64,000 bases of DNA from Ancylobacter sp. SL191 (GTDB lineage: Bacteria; Pseudomonadota; Alphaproteobacteria; Rhizobiales; Xanthobacteraceae), in assembly GCF_026625645.1 (NCBI RefSeq), contig NZ_CP113056.1, forward strand, positions 4,067,001 to 4,131,000, in the 5' to 3' direction. Both the position numbers and the translations under genes were made by a program. The notes under the pieces are model-generated. The model searched no databases and was not told where the DNA came from. It saw only the letters and a list, made by a program, of their open reading frames with translations. Positions 27,913-37,000 of the stretch are shown one piece after another (position 1 is the stretch's first letter; every line of letters starts with the position of its first letter).

Positions 27913-29358
27913 TCAGGCGGCGGCGGCGCCGAGCCCCCGGACGGCCTCGATCATCTGCACCAGCACGGCCTGTGCATCGCCGTAGACCATGTTGCAGTTG
28001 TCGCCGTAGAACAGCGCGTTCCGGATACCGGCATAGCCCTTGCCTTCGCCGCGCTTGACCACGAAGGCCTGTTTCGCCTTGTCGACGTTGAGGATCGGCA
28101 TGCCGAAGATCGGCGACGACTTGTCAGTCCGCGCCGCCGGATTCACCACGTCGTTGGCACCGATCACCAGCGCGACGTCGGCAGCGGCGAAGTCGTCATT
28201 GATGTCTTCCAACTGGAAAATCATGTCATAGGGTACGCCGGCTTCCGCCAGCAGCACGTCCATCTGGCCGGGCATGCGGCCGGCGACCGGGTGGATCGCG
28301 AACCGGACGCTGACGCCGGCCGCCTGTAGCAGCTTGACGAATTCATAGAGCTTCTGCTGCCCCTGCGCGGCCGCCAGCCCATAGCCCGGCACGATGATGA
28401 CCTTGGCCGCATAGCGCATGGCAATGCCGGCATCGGAGGCTGCGACGGGACGCAGGCTGCCCTTGATCGTCCCGGCCGCGTGCTTTGCCCCCTCGCCGAA
28501 ATTAGTGAAGACCACGTTGGCCACCGAGCGGTTCATCGCCTTGGCCATCAGCAGCGTCAGCAACAGGCCGGCCGCGCCCACCACCATGCCGGCGATCATC
28601 AAGGCCGGATTCTGCAGAACGAACCCGCCAAGTCCGACCGCAAGCCCGGTCAGTGCATTGTAGATCGAGATCACAACCGGCATGTCGGCACCACCGATAG
28701 GCAATGTCATCAGCACGCCGAACAGCAGGGCACAGCCGAAGAAGATATAGATCCAGCTCGACGTCGGAAGCAGCAGCGGCGCGCCCGAAAGCGTTGCGAA
28801 CAGGATGGCGCCGCCCACCGCCAGCGTGACCAGCATGACCGCGGCATTTGCGATCTGCTGGCCCTTGACCCGCAGGGGTTTGCTGAGAACCCCGCTCAAT
28901 TTCGCCCAGGCGATTAGTGAGCCGGACATGGAGACCGCGCCGATCAGCGCGCCGAGTAGGGCGACGCCTAATGTGGTGGCACTGGTCTGCATGCCGAACA
29001 GTTCGACGGCGGCGACGGCGGCGGCCGCCCCGCCGCCCATGCCATTGTAGAGCGCCACCATCTCCGGCATGGCGGTCATGGCGACCTTCCGGCCGCTCCA
29101 CCAGGCGAGCCCACCGCCGAGCGCCAGAGCGATCAGTGCCAGCGCGACATTCGTCATCAGATGCGGCCGGGCGGCGTCGCTGACGCTGAACACGTACAGG
29201 AAGCTGGCCAGCACCGCCGCCACCATACCGATGCCGGCCATGGAAATGCCCGACAGCGCCGTGGCAGGCGACGACATGCGTTGCAAGCCGAACAGGAAGA
29301 GGAAGGCCGCCGCGAGGTCCGCGCTTCCTATGACGAGTTGCGGGATAAGGGTGAACAT
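27913..29358 (-). CDS. pntB: NAD(P) transhydrogenase subunit beta
   Basis: PntB carries the NADP(H)-binding domain III and most of the proton channel of the transhydrogenase, which reduces NADP with NADH using the proton gradient. The 481-residue protein has about eight to nine helices followed by a nucleotide domain with VPGYGLAAAQGQ, DVALVIGANDVVNPAA and the C-terminal KRGEGKGYAGIRN. ATG at 29358 begins MFTLIPQLVIG; a longer upstream frame lies in the preceding gene. It follows pntAB with a 7-base gap. Confidence 0.96.
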   Translation of the reverse strand: MFTLIPQLVIGSADLAAAFLFLFGLQRMSSPATALSGISMAGIGMVAAVLASFLYVFSVSDAARPHLMTNVALALIALALGGGLAWWSGRKVAMTAMPEMVALYNGMGGGAAAAVAAVELFGMQTSATTLGVALLGALIGAVSMSGSLIAWAKLSGVLSKPLRVKGQQIANAAVMLVTLAVGGAILFATLSGAPLLLPTSSWIYIFFGCALLFGVLMTLPIGGADMPVVISIYNALTGLAVGLGGFVLQNPALMIAGMVVGAAGLLLTLLMAKAMNRSVANVVFTNFGEGAKHAAGTIKGSLRPVAASDAGIAMRYAAKVIIVPGYGLAAAQGQQKLYEFVKLLQAAGVSVRFAIHPVAGRMPGQMDVLLAEAGVPYDMIFQLEDINDDFAAADVALVIGANDVVNPAARTDKSSPIFGMPILNVDKAKQAFVVKRGEGKGYAGIRNALFYGDNCNMVYGDAQAVLVQMIEAVRGLGAAAA

Positions 29359-29365
29359 GGGCCCC

Positions 29366-29710
29366 TCAGCTTTTCTTGATATGATGAACCCGCGCATGGG
29401 CGGGTTTGGCTGGCGCGCCGCTGATCCTGAACATGGCGAGCATGCGGGTGGTGACGGCATAGCCACCGGCGGCATTGCCGGCGCCGAGCAGAACGGCGAC
29501 AAAGCCGATCGCCTGCTCCTGCACCGTGCTGGCATTGAGGAGGGCGAACAGGCCGCCGACCACCACGATGCCGTGGACGAAATTGGAGCCGGACATCAAA
29601 GGCGTGTGCAGGATCGCCGGAACGTGGCCGATGATCACCCAGCCAGCAAAGCCGGCGAGCATGAAGATATAGAGGGCGACAAAGCCGGTCATCGTGATCG
29701 AGAAGTCCAT
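29366..29710 (-). CDS. pntAB: NAD(P) transhydrogenase subunit alpha, membrane part (PntAB)
   Basis: A 114-residue protein with about three to four helices (residues about 7-90), beginning MDFSITMTGFVALYIFMLAG and containing IGHVPAILHTPLMSGSNFVHG, the signature of the alpha-2 subunit. In Alphaproteobacteria the alpha chain is split into a soluble (PntAA) and a membrane part (PntAB), as here. It contributes to the proton channel. It follows pntAA with a 20-base gap. Confidence 0.94.
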   Translation of the reverse strand: MDFSITMTGFVALYIFMLAGFAGWVIIGHVPAILHTPLMSGSNFVHGIVVVGGLFALLNASTVQEQAIGFVAVLLGAGNAAGGYAVTTRMLAMFRISGAPAKPAHARVHHIKKS

Positions 29711-29730
29711 AATGCCCTCCGGGGCTTGGC

Positions 29731-30891
29731 TCAGGCGGCTTTTGCGGAATTCTTTCCGGATGCGGGGGGCGGCGCCGCACCGACATGGGCGGCATCGCAG
29801 AGCTTGCCGGCGTGGGTCAGCGCGGTCTTGGCCAGCACCTCGTCGGTCCAATCAATGACGAGAATGTTGTCCTTCATCATCAGCGCGAGCAGCGCATGCT
29901 GGTTCCTGGCATAGAGTTCGCTGGCGTCGCGGCCGAGCAGCGAGGGCACGTTGAGGGGCGCCACGATGGTCACGGCGCCGACCAACTTCGTCTGGCCGGG
30001 TTCGGTGTCCTCGCAGTTTCCGCCGCCCTCGGCCGAAAGGTCGACAATGACCGCGCCGGCCTTCATGCCCGCCACCTGCGCCTTGCTGATGAGCTTGGGC
30101 GAAGGTTTGCCGGGAATGGCGGCGGTGGTGATGATCAGGTCGGCGGACTGAATGTGCCGGGTGAGCGCGGCATCGACCGTGCTCTTTTCCGCCGCCGAGA
30201 GCGCACGGGCATAGCCGCCCGCGCCGGTGGCATCGATGCCGGTATCGAGGAAGGTGCCGCCAAGTGAGAGCGCCTGCTCGCGCGTCTCTGGCCGCACGTC
30301 ATAGCCTTCGACGACCGCGCCGAGGCGGTGAGCGGTGGCCATTGCCTCCAGGCCCGCCACACCTAACCCCATGACCAGCACCTTGGCCGGCCCGATGACA
30401 CCGGCTGCCGAGGTGATCTTGGGCAGCACGCTTGTCATGTGGGTCATGCCGAGCGCCACCGCATAATAGCCGGCCAGCGCCGACTGGCTGGACAGGGCAT
30501 CCATGGCCTGCGCTCGCGAAATGCGCGGGATGCGTTCCATGGCGAAGCAGGTGATCTTCCTTGCCAGCAAGTGCTTCACCAATTCCGGCTCCTGTGCGGC
30601 GTAGACGAAACAGGCCAGCACGGCACCGGGCTTCATCGCGTCGATGACCTCCAGCGCCGGTGGCTGTACTGCCAGAACGACGTCTGCATCGGCGACCATC
30701 GCCGCCCGGTCGGCGAGGATCGCGACGTCGTTGAAGTACGCATCGGCGAGATGGATTGGAGCGCCGGCGCCGGCCTGCATATGAAGCTTCGCGCCCAGCC
30801 TGATCAACTTGGGCACGACCGAGGGCGTCAGCGCGACGCGGCGCTCATGCGGCCGGGTTTCCCGGAGAACGGCAATGTTGACATACATCAT
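29731..30891 (-). CDS. pntAA: NAD(P) transhydrogenase subunit alpha, NAD-binding part (PntAA)
   Basis: The 386-residue soluble subunit binds NAD(H). It begins with VNIAVLRETRPHERRVALTP, the AlaDH/PNT N-terminal domain, and has the Rossmann motif KVLVMGLGVAGLEAMATAHRLGA and the RQD-like loop region further on. ATGATG at 30891/30888 follows AAGG at suitable spacing; earlier in-frame starts are worse placed. It lies about 70 bases after the aldehyde dehydrogenase stop, so one operon is likely. Confidence 0.94.
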   Translation of the reverse strand: MMYVNIAVLRETRPHERRVALTPSVVPKLIRLGAKLHMQAGAGAPIHLADAYFNDVAILADRAAMVADADVVLAVQPPALEVIDAMKPGAVLACFVYAAQEPELVKHLLARKITCFAMERIPRISRAQAMDALSSQSALAGYYAVALGMTHMTSVLPKITSAAGVIGPAKVLVMGLGVAGLEAMATAHRLGAVVEGYDVRPETREQALSLGGTFLDTGIDATGAGGYARALSAAEKSTVDAALTRHIQSADLIITTAAIPGKPSPKLISKAQVAGMKAGAVIVDLSAEGGGNCEDTEPGQTKLVGAVTIVAPLNVPSLLGRDASELYARNQHALLALMMKDNILVIDWTDEVLAKTALTHAGKLCDAAHVGAAPPPASGKNSAKAA

Positions 30892-30960
30892 GACGGCCTT
30901 GGTCATTGCCTTGCGAGGGAATGCCGGCGGCATGCACCGCTGGCGGAGCGTTCGTCAGGC

Positions 30961-32346
30961 CTAAGCTGGTGCCTTCATGGCCGGGACGTAGCGCACCAGC
31001 TTCTTGTTCACGAATTGCTGGATGCCCATGTCGCCGAGCTCGCGGCCATAGCCGGAGTTCTTGATGCCACCGAACGGGAGTTCGGCATCCGACCAGTCGA
31101 TATTGTTGATGAACATCATGCCAGTCTCGACCCGGCTCGCGACGCGCTTGCCGCGCGCGATATCCTTGCACCAGACCGAACCACCAAGGCCGAAGTCGGA
31201 ATCATTGGCGAGCGCGACCGCCTCATCCTCGTTCTTGACGCGAAACATCAGCGCCACGGGGCCGAAGAACTCGTCCCGGAAGGCCGGGTTACCGGGCTTG
31301 ATATCGGTGAGGATGGTCGGCTCCATGTAAGAGCCGGCCCGGTCTATGCGCTTGCCACCCAATGCCAGCTTCGCGCCCTTGTCGACGGCGACTTTCACCT
31401 GTTTCAGCAACTGCAGCAGGGCTGCCTCGCTCGACATGGGACCAAGCGTGGTCGCCTCGTCCATGGGATCGCCGGGCTGGAGGGCTTCGAGCGCTGTCTT
31501 GAACCGAGCGAGGAAGGTGTCGGCGAGGGACTCCACCACGATGAACCGCTTGGCCGCGCAGCAGGTCTGCCCGGTATTGTACATCCGTCCCCAAACCGCC
31601 CACGGGATCGTGTGGTCGAGATCGGCATCCTCCAGCACGATGAAGGCGTCGCTCCCGCCCAGTTCCATCGAGGAAATCTTGAGGTTACGCCCGGCACGCT
31701 CCGCAATGCTCGCTCCCGCTGCGACGCTACCCGTCAGGCAGACGCCCTTGATGCGAGGATCATCGACCACCCTGTTGGCCTGCTCGTGCGATATGAAGAG
31801 GTTGGTATAGAGACCGACCGGGGCGCCCGCCTCAATCAGCAGCTTCTCGAAGGCGATTGCGCATTGCGGCACGATGCCGGCATGCTTAACCACGAGGACA
31901 TTGCCCGCCATAAGGTGCGGTCCGGCGATGCGGGCGAGCTGGTAATAGGGAAAGTTCCACGGCTCGACACCGAAGATCACCCCGAGCGGGCTGCTTTCCA
32001 TATGGGCTTCGCCGGCCGTCGGATGGAGTTCCACCGGCGCGAGGAAGCGTTCGGCGTTCTTGGCGTAGTAGGCCATGATCCGCGAGCTGAACTCGACTTC
32101 CCCGCGGGCCTCGCCGATCCGCTTGCCCATCTCCAGTGTCATGGTACGCGCCAGCGGTTCGACCTTGGCGTGCAGCAGTCCCGCCGCCTTACCGATGATC
32201 GCCGCACGCTCGGCATAGCTCTTGTTCCGCCAGCTCTCGAAGCAAGTCGCTGCGGTCGTGATTGCGGCATCAAGCTGCTTGTCGGTCATCTGACTAAAGG
32301 AATCGACCGCAATCCCGTTGAAGGGATTGGTGCTTTGATAGGTCAT
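30961..32346 (-). CDS. NAD(P)-dependent aldehyde dehydrogenase, succinate-semialdehyde dehydrogenase (Sad/YneI) type
   Basis: A 461-residue aldehyde dehydrogenase that begins with YQSTNPFNG, typical of the Sad group. The general-base glutamate lies in MELGGSDAF, the catalytic cysteine in NTGQTCCAAKRF, and the conserved EEFFGP-like motif reads DEFFGPVALMF. ATG at 32346 is preferred over extensions that run into the promoter. Succinate semialdehyde is the best-known substrate of close relatives, but other short aldehydes are possible. It heads the probable operon ALDH-pntAA-pntAB-pntB-adh and has repeat copy 2 about 125 bases upstream. Confidence 0.9.
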   Translation of the reverse strand: MTYQSTNPFNGIAVDSFSQMTDKQLDAAITTAATCFESWRNKSYAERAAIIGKAAGLLHAKVEPLARTMTLEMGKRIGEARGEVEFSSRIMAYYAKNAERFLAPVELHPTAGEAHMESSPLGVIFGVEPWNFPYYQLARIAGPHLMAGNVLVVKHAGIVPQCAIAFEKLLIEAGAPVGLYTNLFISHEQANRVVDDPRIKGVCLTGSVAAGASIAERAGRNLKISSMELGGSDAFIVLEDADLDHTIPWAVWGRMYNTGQTCCAAKRFIVVESLADTFLARFKTALEALQPGDPMDEATTLGPMSSEAALLQLLKQVKVAVDKGAKLALGGKRIDRAGSYMEPTILTDIKPGNPAFRDEFFGPVALMFRVKNEDEAVALANDSDFGLGGSVWCKDIARGKRVASRVETGMMFINNIDWSDAELPFGGIKNSGYGRELGDMGIQQFVNKKLVRYVPAMKAPA

Positions 32347-32470
32347 GGCGTGTCCTTTGACGTGTCGTCGTACAAGCCAGACGAGCGGCGCACGCTCACA
32401 AACATTGAGTTGTTGGTGCGCATTCTCATCCAATCATGGCCGCACACTGCACCGGGCCGGCAATGCTCGG

Positions 32471-32490
32471 CAGGATCGGAAACTACTCAG
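32471..32490 (+). repeat. Repeated promoter element, copy 2
   Basis: CAGGATCGGAAACTACTCAG, matching copies 1 and 3 at 18 or more of 20 positions when degenerate sites are allowed. It lies between the 3' end of the small response regulator and the start of the aldehyde dehydrogenase operon (both minus strand). Relative to that operon it is inverted compared with the arrangement of copies 1 and 3 to their genes. Confidence 0.75.
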
Positions 32491-32544
32491 TTGCGGAGAT
32501 GGGGAGAGTCGAGTGAGGAGCCCGCATCGATGCCGCCGAAGGGT

Positions 32545-32934
32545 TCAAGACGTCGGGCTGGCAGACAATGCGCGCTGGATGGCACGCGCAAGCTCGTGTT
32601 CGAGAAACGGCTTGCGCAGCACGATGGCCCCCGACATCCGCTCCTCAACCCCGATAACGTCGCCGCTGACGAAGAGATGGGGCACGAACCCGACCCGCAA
32701 TATCTCCTGCACGGCTGCAACGCCGCTGCCCTCGCGCAGCGATGCATCGACAATCATGAGATCCGGCTTGAAACGTGCCGCAGCGGCAATGGCGCCTTTC
32801 TCCGTCGCCTCGATCGCGCAGACCCTGTGACCCATCTCCGTCAGCACATCTTCATAGAGCGTGCCTATGAAGGCATCGTCCTCTATGACAAGGACGCACA
32901 AGGCTCGCCTCGCGGCCTCATCGCCTGTCAGCAT
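32545..32934 (-). CDS. Single-domain response regulator
   Basis: About 129 residues forming one receiver domain: acidic pocket VIEDD, phospho-acceptor Asp in LMIVDAS, Thr/Ser position in HLFVSGD, and the conserved Lys in VLRKPF. There is no output domain. ATG at 32934 has GGAG six bases upstream; ATG at 32940 and GTG at 32988 are alternatives. It is divergent from the giant hybrid sensor and probably receives phosphate from it or acts as a phosphate sink. Transcription runs toward the aldehyde dehydrogenase operon. Confidence 0.9.
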   Translation of the reverse strand: MLTGDEAARRALCVLVIEDDAFIGTLYEDVLTEMGHRVCAIEATEKGAIAAAARFKPDLMIVDASLREGSGVAAVQEILRVGFVPHLFVSGDVIGVEERMSGAIVLRKPFLEHELARAIQRALSASPTS

Positions 32935-33052
32935 CGCCATCTCCGCCCCCGGCCTCACGCCATGCGCAGGTGGAGCGTTCAACAGCACTCCCGCAACTGT
33001 CGCGCCTCAACCAGCCTGCCAGGACAGCCTATAGAGGCGGGAACCGTCCGGT

Positions 33053-33072
33053 CAGGCTCGGAAACTACGCAG
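33053..33072 (+). repeat. Repeated promoter element, copy 3
   Basis: CAGGCTCGGAAACTACGCAG. It lies in the divergent region between the response regulator and the sensor gene, 178 bases upstream of the sensor start at 33251. The reverse strand reads GTAGTTTCC, which by memory resembles the GTA/TTTCC core of FixJ-type sites; that resemblance is not verified. Confidence 0.75.
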
Positions 33073-33167
33073 CTAGGCGGCAAGGTCCGCGCGACTCTTT
33101 TGGTCATGGCTACCTGCCCCATACCGTGACAAGCTGCCTTTGCTGCAACCCAGTGTGATAGTGACGA

Positions 33168-33181
33168 TTGATTTCGATCAG
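33168..33181. promoter_or_regulatory. Near-consensus FNR/FixK-type box
   Basis: TTGAT-TTCG-ATCAG matches the palindrome TTGAT-N4-ATCAA at nine of ten positions. It lies 70 bases before the sensor start and also upstream of the divergent response regulator. FNR, ANR and FixK proteins bind such sites and usually act on nearby promoters under low oxygen. The regulator encoded at 8051 has the right recognition helix type. Confidence 0.75.
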
Positions 33182-33218
33182 AAGCTGCAGCTTGAAGCAC
33201 GCTACGTTTCAGCTTCTG
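33179..33218. repeat. Spaced inverted repeat in the sensor leader
   Basis: CAGAAGCTG at 33179-33187 pairs with CAGCTTCTG at 33210-33218 (9 bp, 22-base spacer). Its left arm shares its first three bases with the FNR-type box. It may be a second operator or form a 5'-UTR hairpin. Confidence 0.45.
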
Positions 33219-33250
33219 TCGAGCTTCACCCGTGAAAGCGACATCACTTA

Positions 33251-34006
33251 ATGGCTGCCCATAATCCCGTTCTCGCACGCGCGCCGCCGCCCAAGGTCAC
33301 GGACCGTTTTCCCGTTGTCGGTATTGGCGCCTCGGCAGGTGGTCTCGATGCCTGCGCCAAACTGCTGGATGCCATGCCTGCCGATACCGGCATGGCCTTC
33401 ATCCTCGTGCAGCACCTCGATCCCACCCATGAAAGCATGATGGTGGATCTCCTGGCCCACCACACCGCGATGGTCGTGGTCCAGGCTTCGGAGGGGATGC
33501 GGCTCGCACGCGACCACCTCTACATCATCCCTCCCGGCACATATCTCTCCGTCCATGCAACAGGGACGCTGCACCTGTCGCCACCGACGGCTCCCCACGG
33601 CGCCCGTCTGCCGTTCGACTTCCTGCTCCGCTCGCTGGCAGAGCAGTATGGCGAGTTCGCCTCCTGCGTCGTCCTGTCGGGAACCGGCGCCGATGGCAGC
33701 CTCGGCCTCAGGGCCATCAAAGAACGGGGCGGTCTCGTCATCGCACAGGAACCCGAAGAAGCCGGCTATGGCGGCATGCCGACAAGTGCTGTCCTCACTG
33801 GCGTGGTCGACCTCGTGCTTCCGCTGGGGGTATTCCCGAGGCGCTGGCCAAATTCCATCGCCGGATCGGCCGCGCGCATGCAGCAGCCCTCCCCGGTGAG
33901 CAGAGCCCTCCTAAGGATTGGCTGCCCACGATCCTCGAACGGCTCCGTACAGCCACGGTTCATGACTTCCGGCTTTACAAGGAAGGCACACTCAGGCGGC
34001 GAATAG
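33251..34006 (+). CDS. N-terminal CheB-like part of a giant hybrid sensor, separated by a frameshift
   Basis: In the annotated frame this encodes 251 residues, of which about 193 are a CheB methylesterase domain: GIGASAGG (nucleophile Ser), LVQHLDPTHE (His) and LSGTGADGS (Asp). After the five-G run at 33826-33830 the frame diverges into a meaningless tail. If one G is added, the protein reads GIPEALAKFHRRIG and continues directly into the CheR domain encoded at 34015. So this is the front end of one CheB-CheR sensor gene rather than a free CheB. In such fusions the methylesterase fold acts in signalling, not necessarily in chemotaxis. Confidence 0.85.
   Translation: MAAHNPVLARAPPPKVTDRFPVVGIGASAGGLDACAKLLDAMPADTGMAFILVQHLDPTHESMMVDLLAHHTAMVVVQASEGMRLARDHLYIIPPGTYLSVHATGTLHLSPPTAPHGARLPFDFLLRSLAEQYGEFASCVVLSGTGADGSLGLRAIKERGGLVIAQEPEEAGYGGMPTSAVLTGVVDLVLPLGVFPRRWPNSIAGSAARMQQPSPVSRALLRIGCPRSSNGSVQPRFMTSGFTRKAHSGGE
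33826..33830 (+). other. Apparent single-base frameshift in a G5 run
   Basis: Upstream, frame CTG-GGG-GTA leads out of the CheB fold. With a sixth G, CTG-GGG-GGT-ATT continues as LGGIPEALAKFH and stays open without stops into the CheR frame through 37626. The junction is therefore a one-base deletion relative to the intact ancestor, or an assembly error, or a slippage site. Confidence 0.85.
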
Positions 34007-34014
34007 CGCGCCGT

Positions 34015-37000
34015 ATGGCGATGGCCTCGATGGCGGCCGACGATATGGGCACGTATGCCGAGCTACTGAAAGACGATAGCAAGGAACTCCACCACCTCGC
34101 CACCGATCTGCTCATCAACGTCACTAGCTTTTTCCGCGATCCCGGCGTGTTCGATATTCTGGCGAAGACCATCATTCCCGAGCTGGTCCGCAGCCACTCC
34201 ATCGATCAGCCCCTGCGCCTATGGATCGCCGGATGCAGTACGGGCGAGGAAACCTACTCGCTGGCGATGCTATTTCGGGAGGAAGTGACGGCGGCTAAAC
34301 GCGAGATCAAGCTGCAGATATTCGCCTCCGATGTCGATGCCGATGCGGTGGTGATCGCCCGTGAGGGGCGTTATCCCGCCTCGATCGAAGCGGAGGTTTC
34401 AACTGAGCGGCTGACCCGCTTCTTCTCGAAGGATGATCACGGCTACCAGGTGCTGCCGGAACTGCGGGCAACGATCGTGTTCGCGGTGCAGGACGTTCTC
34501 AGCGACCCGCCGTTCTCGCGCCTCGACATGGTATCCTGCCGCAATGTGCTGATCTATCTGCGCCCCGAAGCGCAGCGGAAGGTGATCTCCTTTTTTCACT
34601 TCGCGCTGCGCGAGGGTGGCGTGCTGCTGCTGGGCAGCGCCGAGACGGTCGCCGACACCAAGGGCCGCTTCGAGGTTCTCTCCAAGCCCGCCCGCCTCTA
34701 TCGGCACATTGCCCGCAGCCGCCCCGGAGAGGTCGGCTTTCTGTTCGGCGCCGCTGACGGAGCCCGGCAGCCGGCACGCGCGGCGCAAGGCCAGTCCCCG
34801 TCGAGACAGTCGGCCCTGGCCGAGGGCTGCCGCCGCCTCGTGCTGGAATTCTATGCACCGGCAGCCGTGCTGGTCAGCCGAAAGCTGGAATGGCTGTATT
34901 CGCTAGGGCCGACGGAGCGCTATCTGCGCGTGCCGCGGGGCCATCCAAATTATGACCTGCTCGCAATGGTATCCCCTCATCTGCGCATCAAGCTCAGGGC
35001 GGCGATCCAGCAAGCGCTGATCGATAAAACCCGGGTCGTCATCTCCGGTGGACGGACGAACCATGACGGCAAGCCCGCAGCATTCGGGATCGCGGTCCAG
35101 CCGGCGCCGATCAATGGTGAGGATCTGCTGCTGATCTGCTTCATTGACGAACCGGCGCCCGCCGCCAGACGGACGAAGGTCGATGCGCCACAGGGCGCCG
35201 CGCATATCGTGGAACTGGAGCAGCAACTCGAAGGCACACGAAGCGAACTGCAAGCGGCCATCCTGAGTCTGGAGAACTCGAACGAAGAGCAGAAGGCCGT
35301 CACGGAAGAGGCGCTTTCCGTCAATGAAGAGTTTCAGTCCACCAATGAAGAGTTGCTGACCTCCAAAGAGGAGCTTCAGTCGCTCAACGAGGAGCTCACG
35401 GCCCTGAATAGCCAGCTGCAGGAAACGCTGGAGCGCCAGCGCACCACCGCCAGCGACCTGCAGAATATTCTCTACAGCACGGATGTGGCGACCATCTTCC
35501 TCGATTTAGGCCTGCACATCCGGTTCTTCACGCCCGCCACCCGCGCGCTGTTCAACATCATACCCACCGACGTCGGCCGGCCGCTCGCCGACCTCAACTC
35601 GCTCGCCGCCGACAACGCCTTGCTGACCGATGCGCGTGAGGTATTGCAGACACTCGCGCCGATCGAGCGCGAAATCGAAGCGCGCGATGGCCTATGGTAC
35701 ATCCGCCGGATCCTGCCCTATCGGGCGCAGAATGATGCGGTCGAGGGCGTGGTCATCACCTTCGCCGACATCACCGAGCGCCGCCACACCGCCGAGGCGC
35801 TGGAGGCGGCGCGCAAGGAGGCGCAGCAGGCCAGCATCGCCAAGTCCCGTTTCCTCGCGGCGGCGAGCCATGACCTGCGCCAACCCCTGCAGGCCCTGAG
35901 CCTCATGCGCGGCGTCCTGGCCAGAAAAATCCGGGATGACAAGAAGGAGGAGGCACTGGCGCTTGTCGGGCGTCTCGATGTGACGGCCGCCGCCATGGCG
36001 GGCATGCTCAACACGCTGCTCGACATCAACCAGCTTGAAGCGGGAACCGTCCGTCCCCAACCCGTGACCTTCCCGATTAACGACCTGCTGGAGCGGCTGC
36101 GGGACGAGTTCTCATACAATGCGGGGGCGCAGAAGCTGCTTCTGCATGTGGTGCCGTGCGGCCTCTCCGTCTGCAGTGATCCGCGCCTGCTTGAGCAGAT
36201 GATCCGCAATCTGCTGTCCAATGCACTAAAATATACAAGGCGTGGCAAGGTGCTGCTCGGTTGCCGGCGACGGGGCGGCAGGCTCAGTGTCGAGATCCTC
36301 GACACGGGCATCGGTATACCTGAGCAGGAACTCCACGCGATTTTCGACGAGTACCATCAGCTCGACAACGGGGCGCGAGAAAGCGCGCGTGGCCTCGGTC
36401 TCGGCCTGTCAATCGTCAAGCGCCTGGCAAACCTGCTTGGGCATCCGATCCATGTGCGGTCCAAGCCGGGGCGAGGCTCGGTCTTTTCCATCAATGTGAC
36501 CCTGCCTACGAGCGACGATGCCGAATCGGATGGGCGTTCATGCCAGCCCGAAGCGGCAGCACAGCATCCCGGCATCCGTCCTATGGGCTCAATCCTGGTT
36601 ATTGAGGACGACAGGGATCTGCGAGAACTCCTTGAGGTGATGCTTAGGGAAGAGGGACATGTCACCTTGTCGGCACCCGACGGCGTCGCGGCTGTCGCGC
36701 TCATGACCCGTTCCGCGGCAGCGCCTGACCTAATTCTGGCAGACTATAATCTGCCACATGGCATGGACGGCCTCGTCGCAGCCACAACGATCCGGGAGCG
36801 ATTTCATCGCGCGATACCCGTCGTCATCCTGACAGGAGACATCTCGACGGAGACGCTGAGACGGATCGCCGGGCAGGAGTGCGTGCAACTGAACAAACCA
36901 GTGAAGCCGACCGACGTGATGCAGGTCATCCATCGCCTGCTGGCGAGGCCTTTCCCTATGCCGGTGGCGGAAACGCGTATGGAGAGCGCACCGTCAACGG

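Noticed and set aside
30439..33129. 896-codon open frame on the + strand
   Set aside because: It is antisense to pntAA, the aldehyde dehydrogenase and the response regulator, all of which have clear motifs.
33251..34006. Stand-alone CheB chemotaxis methylesterase
   Set aside because: No other chemotaxis genes are nearby, and the sequence continues directly into CheR after a one-base correction.
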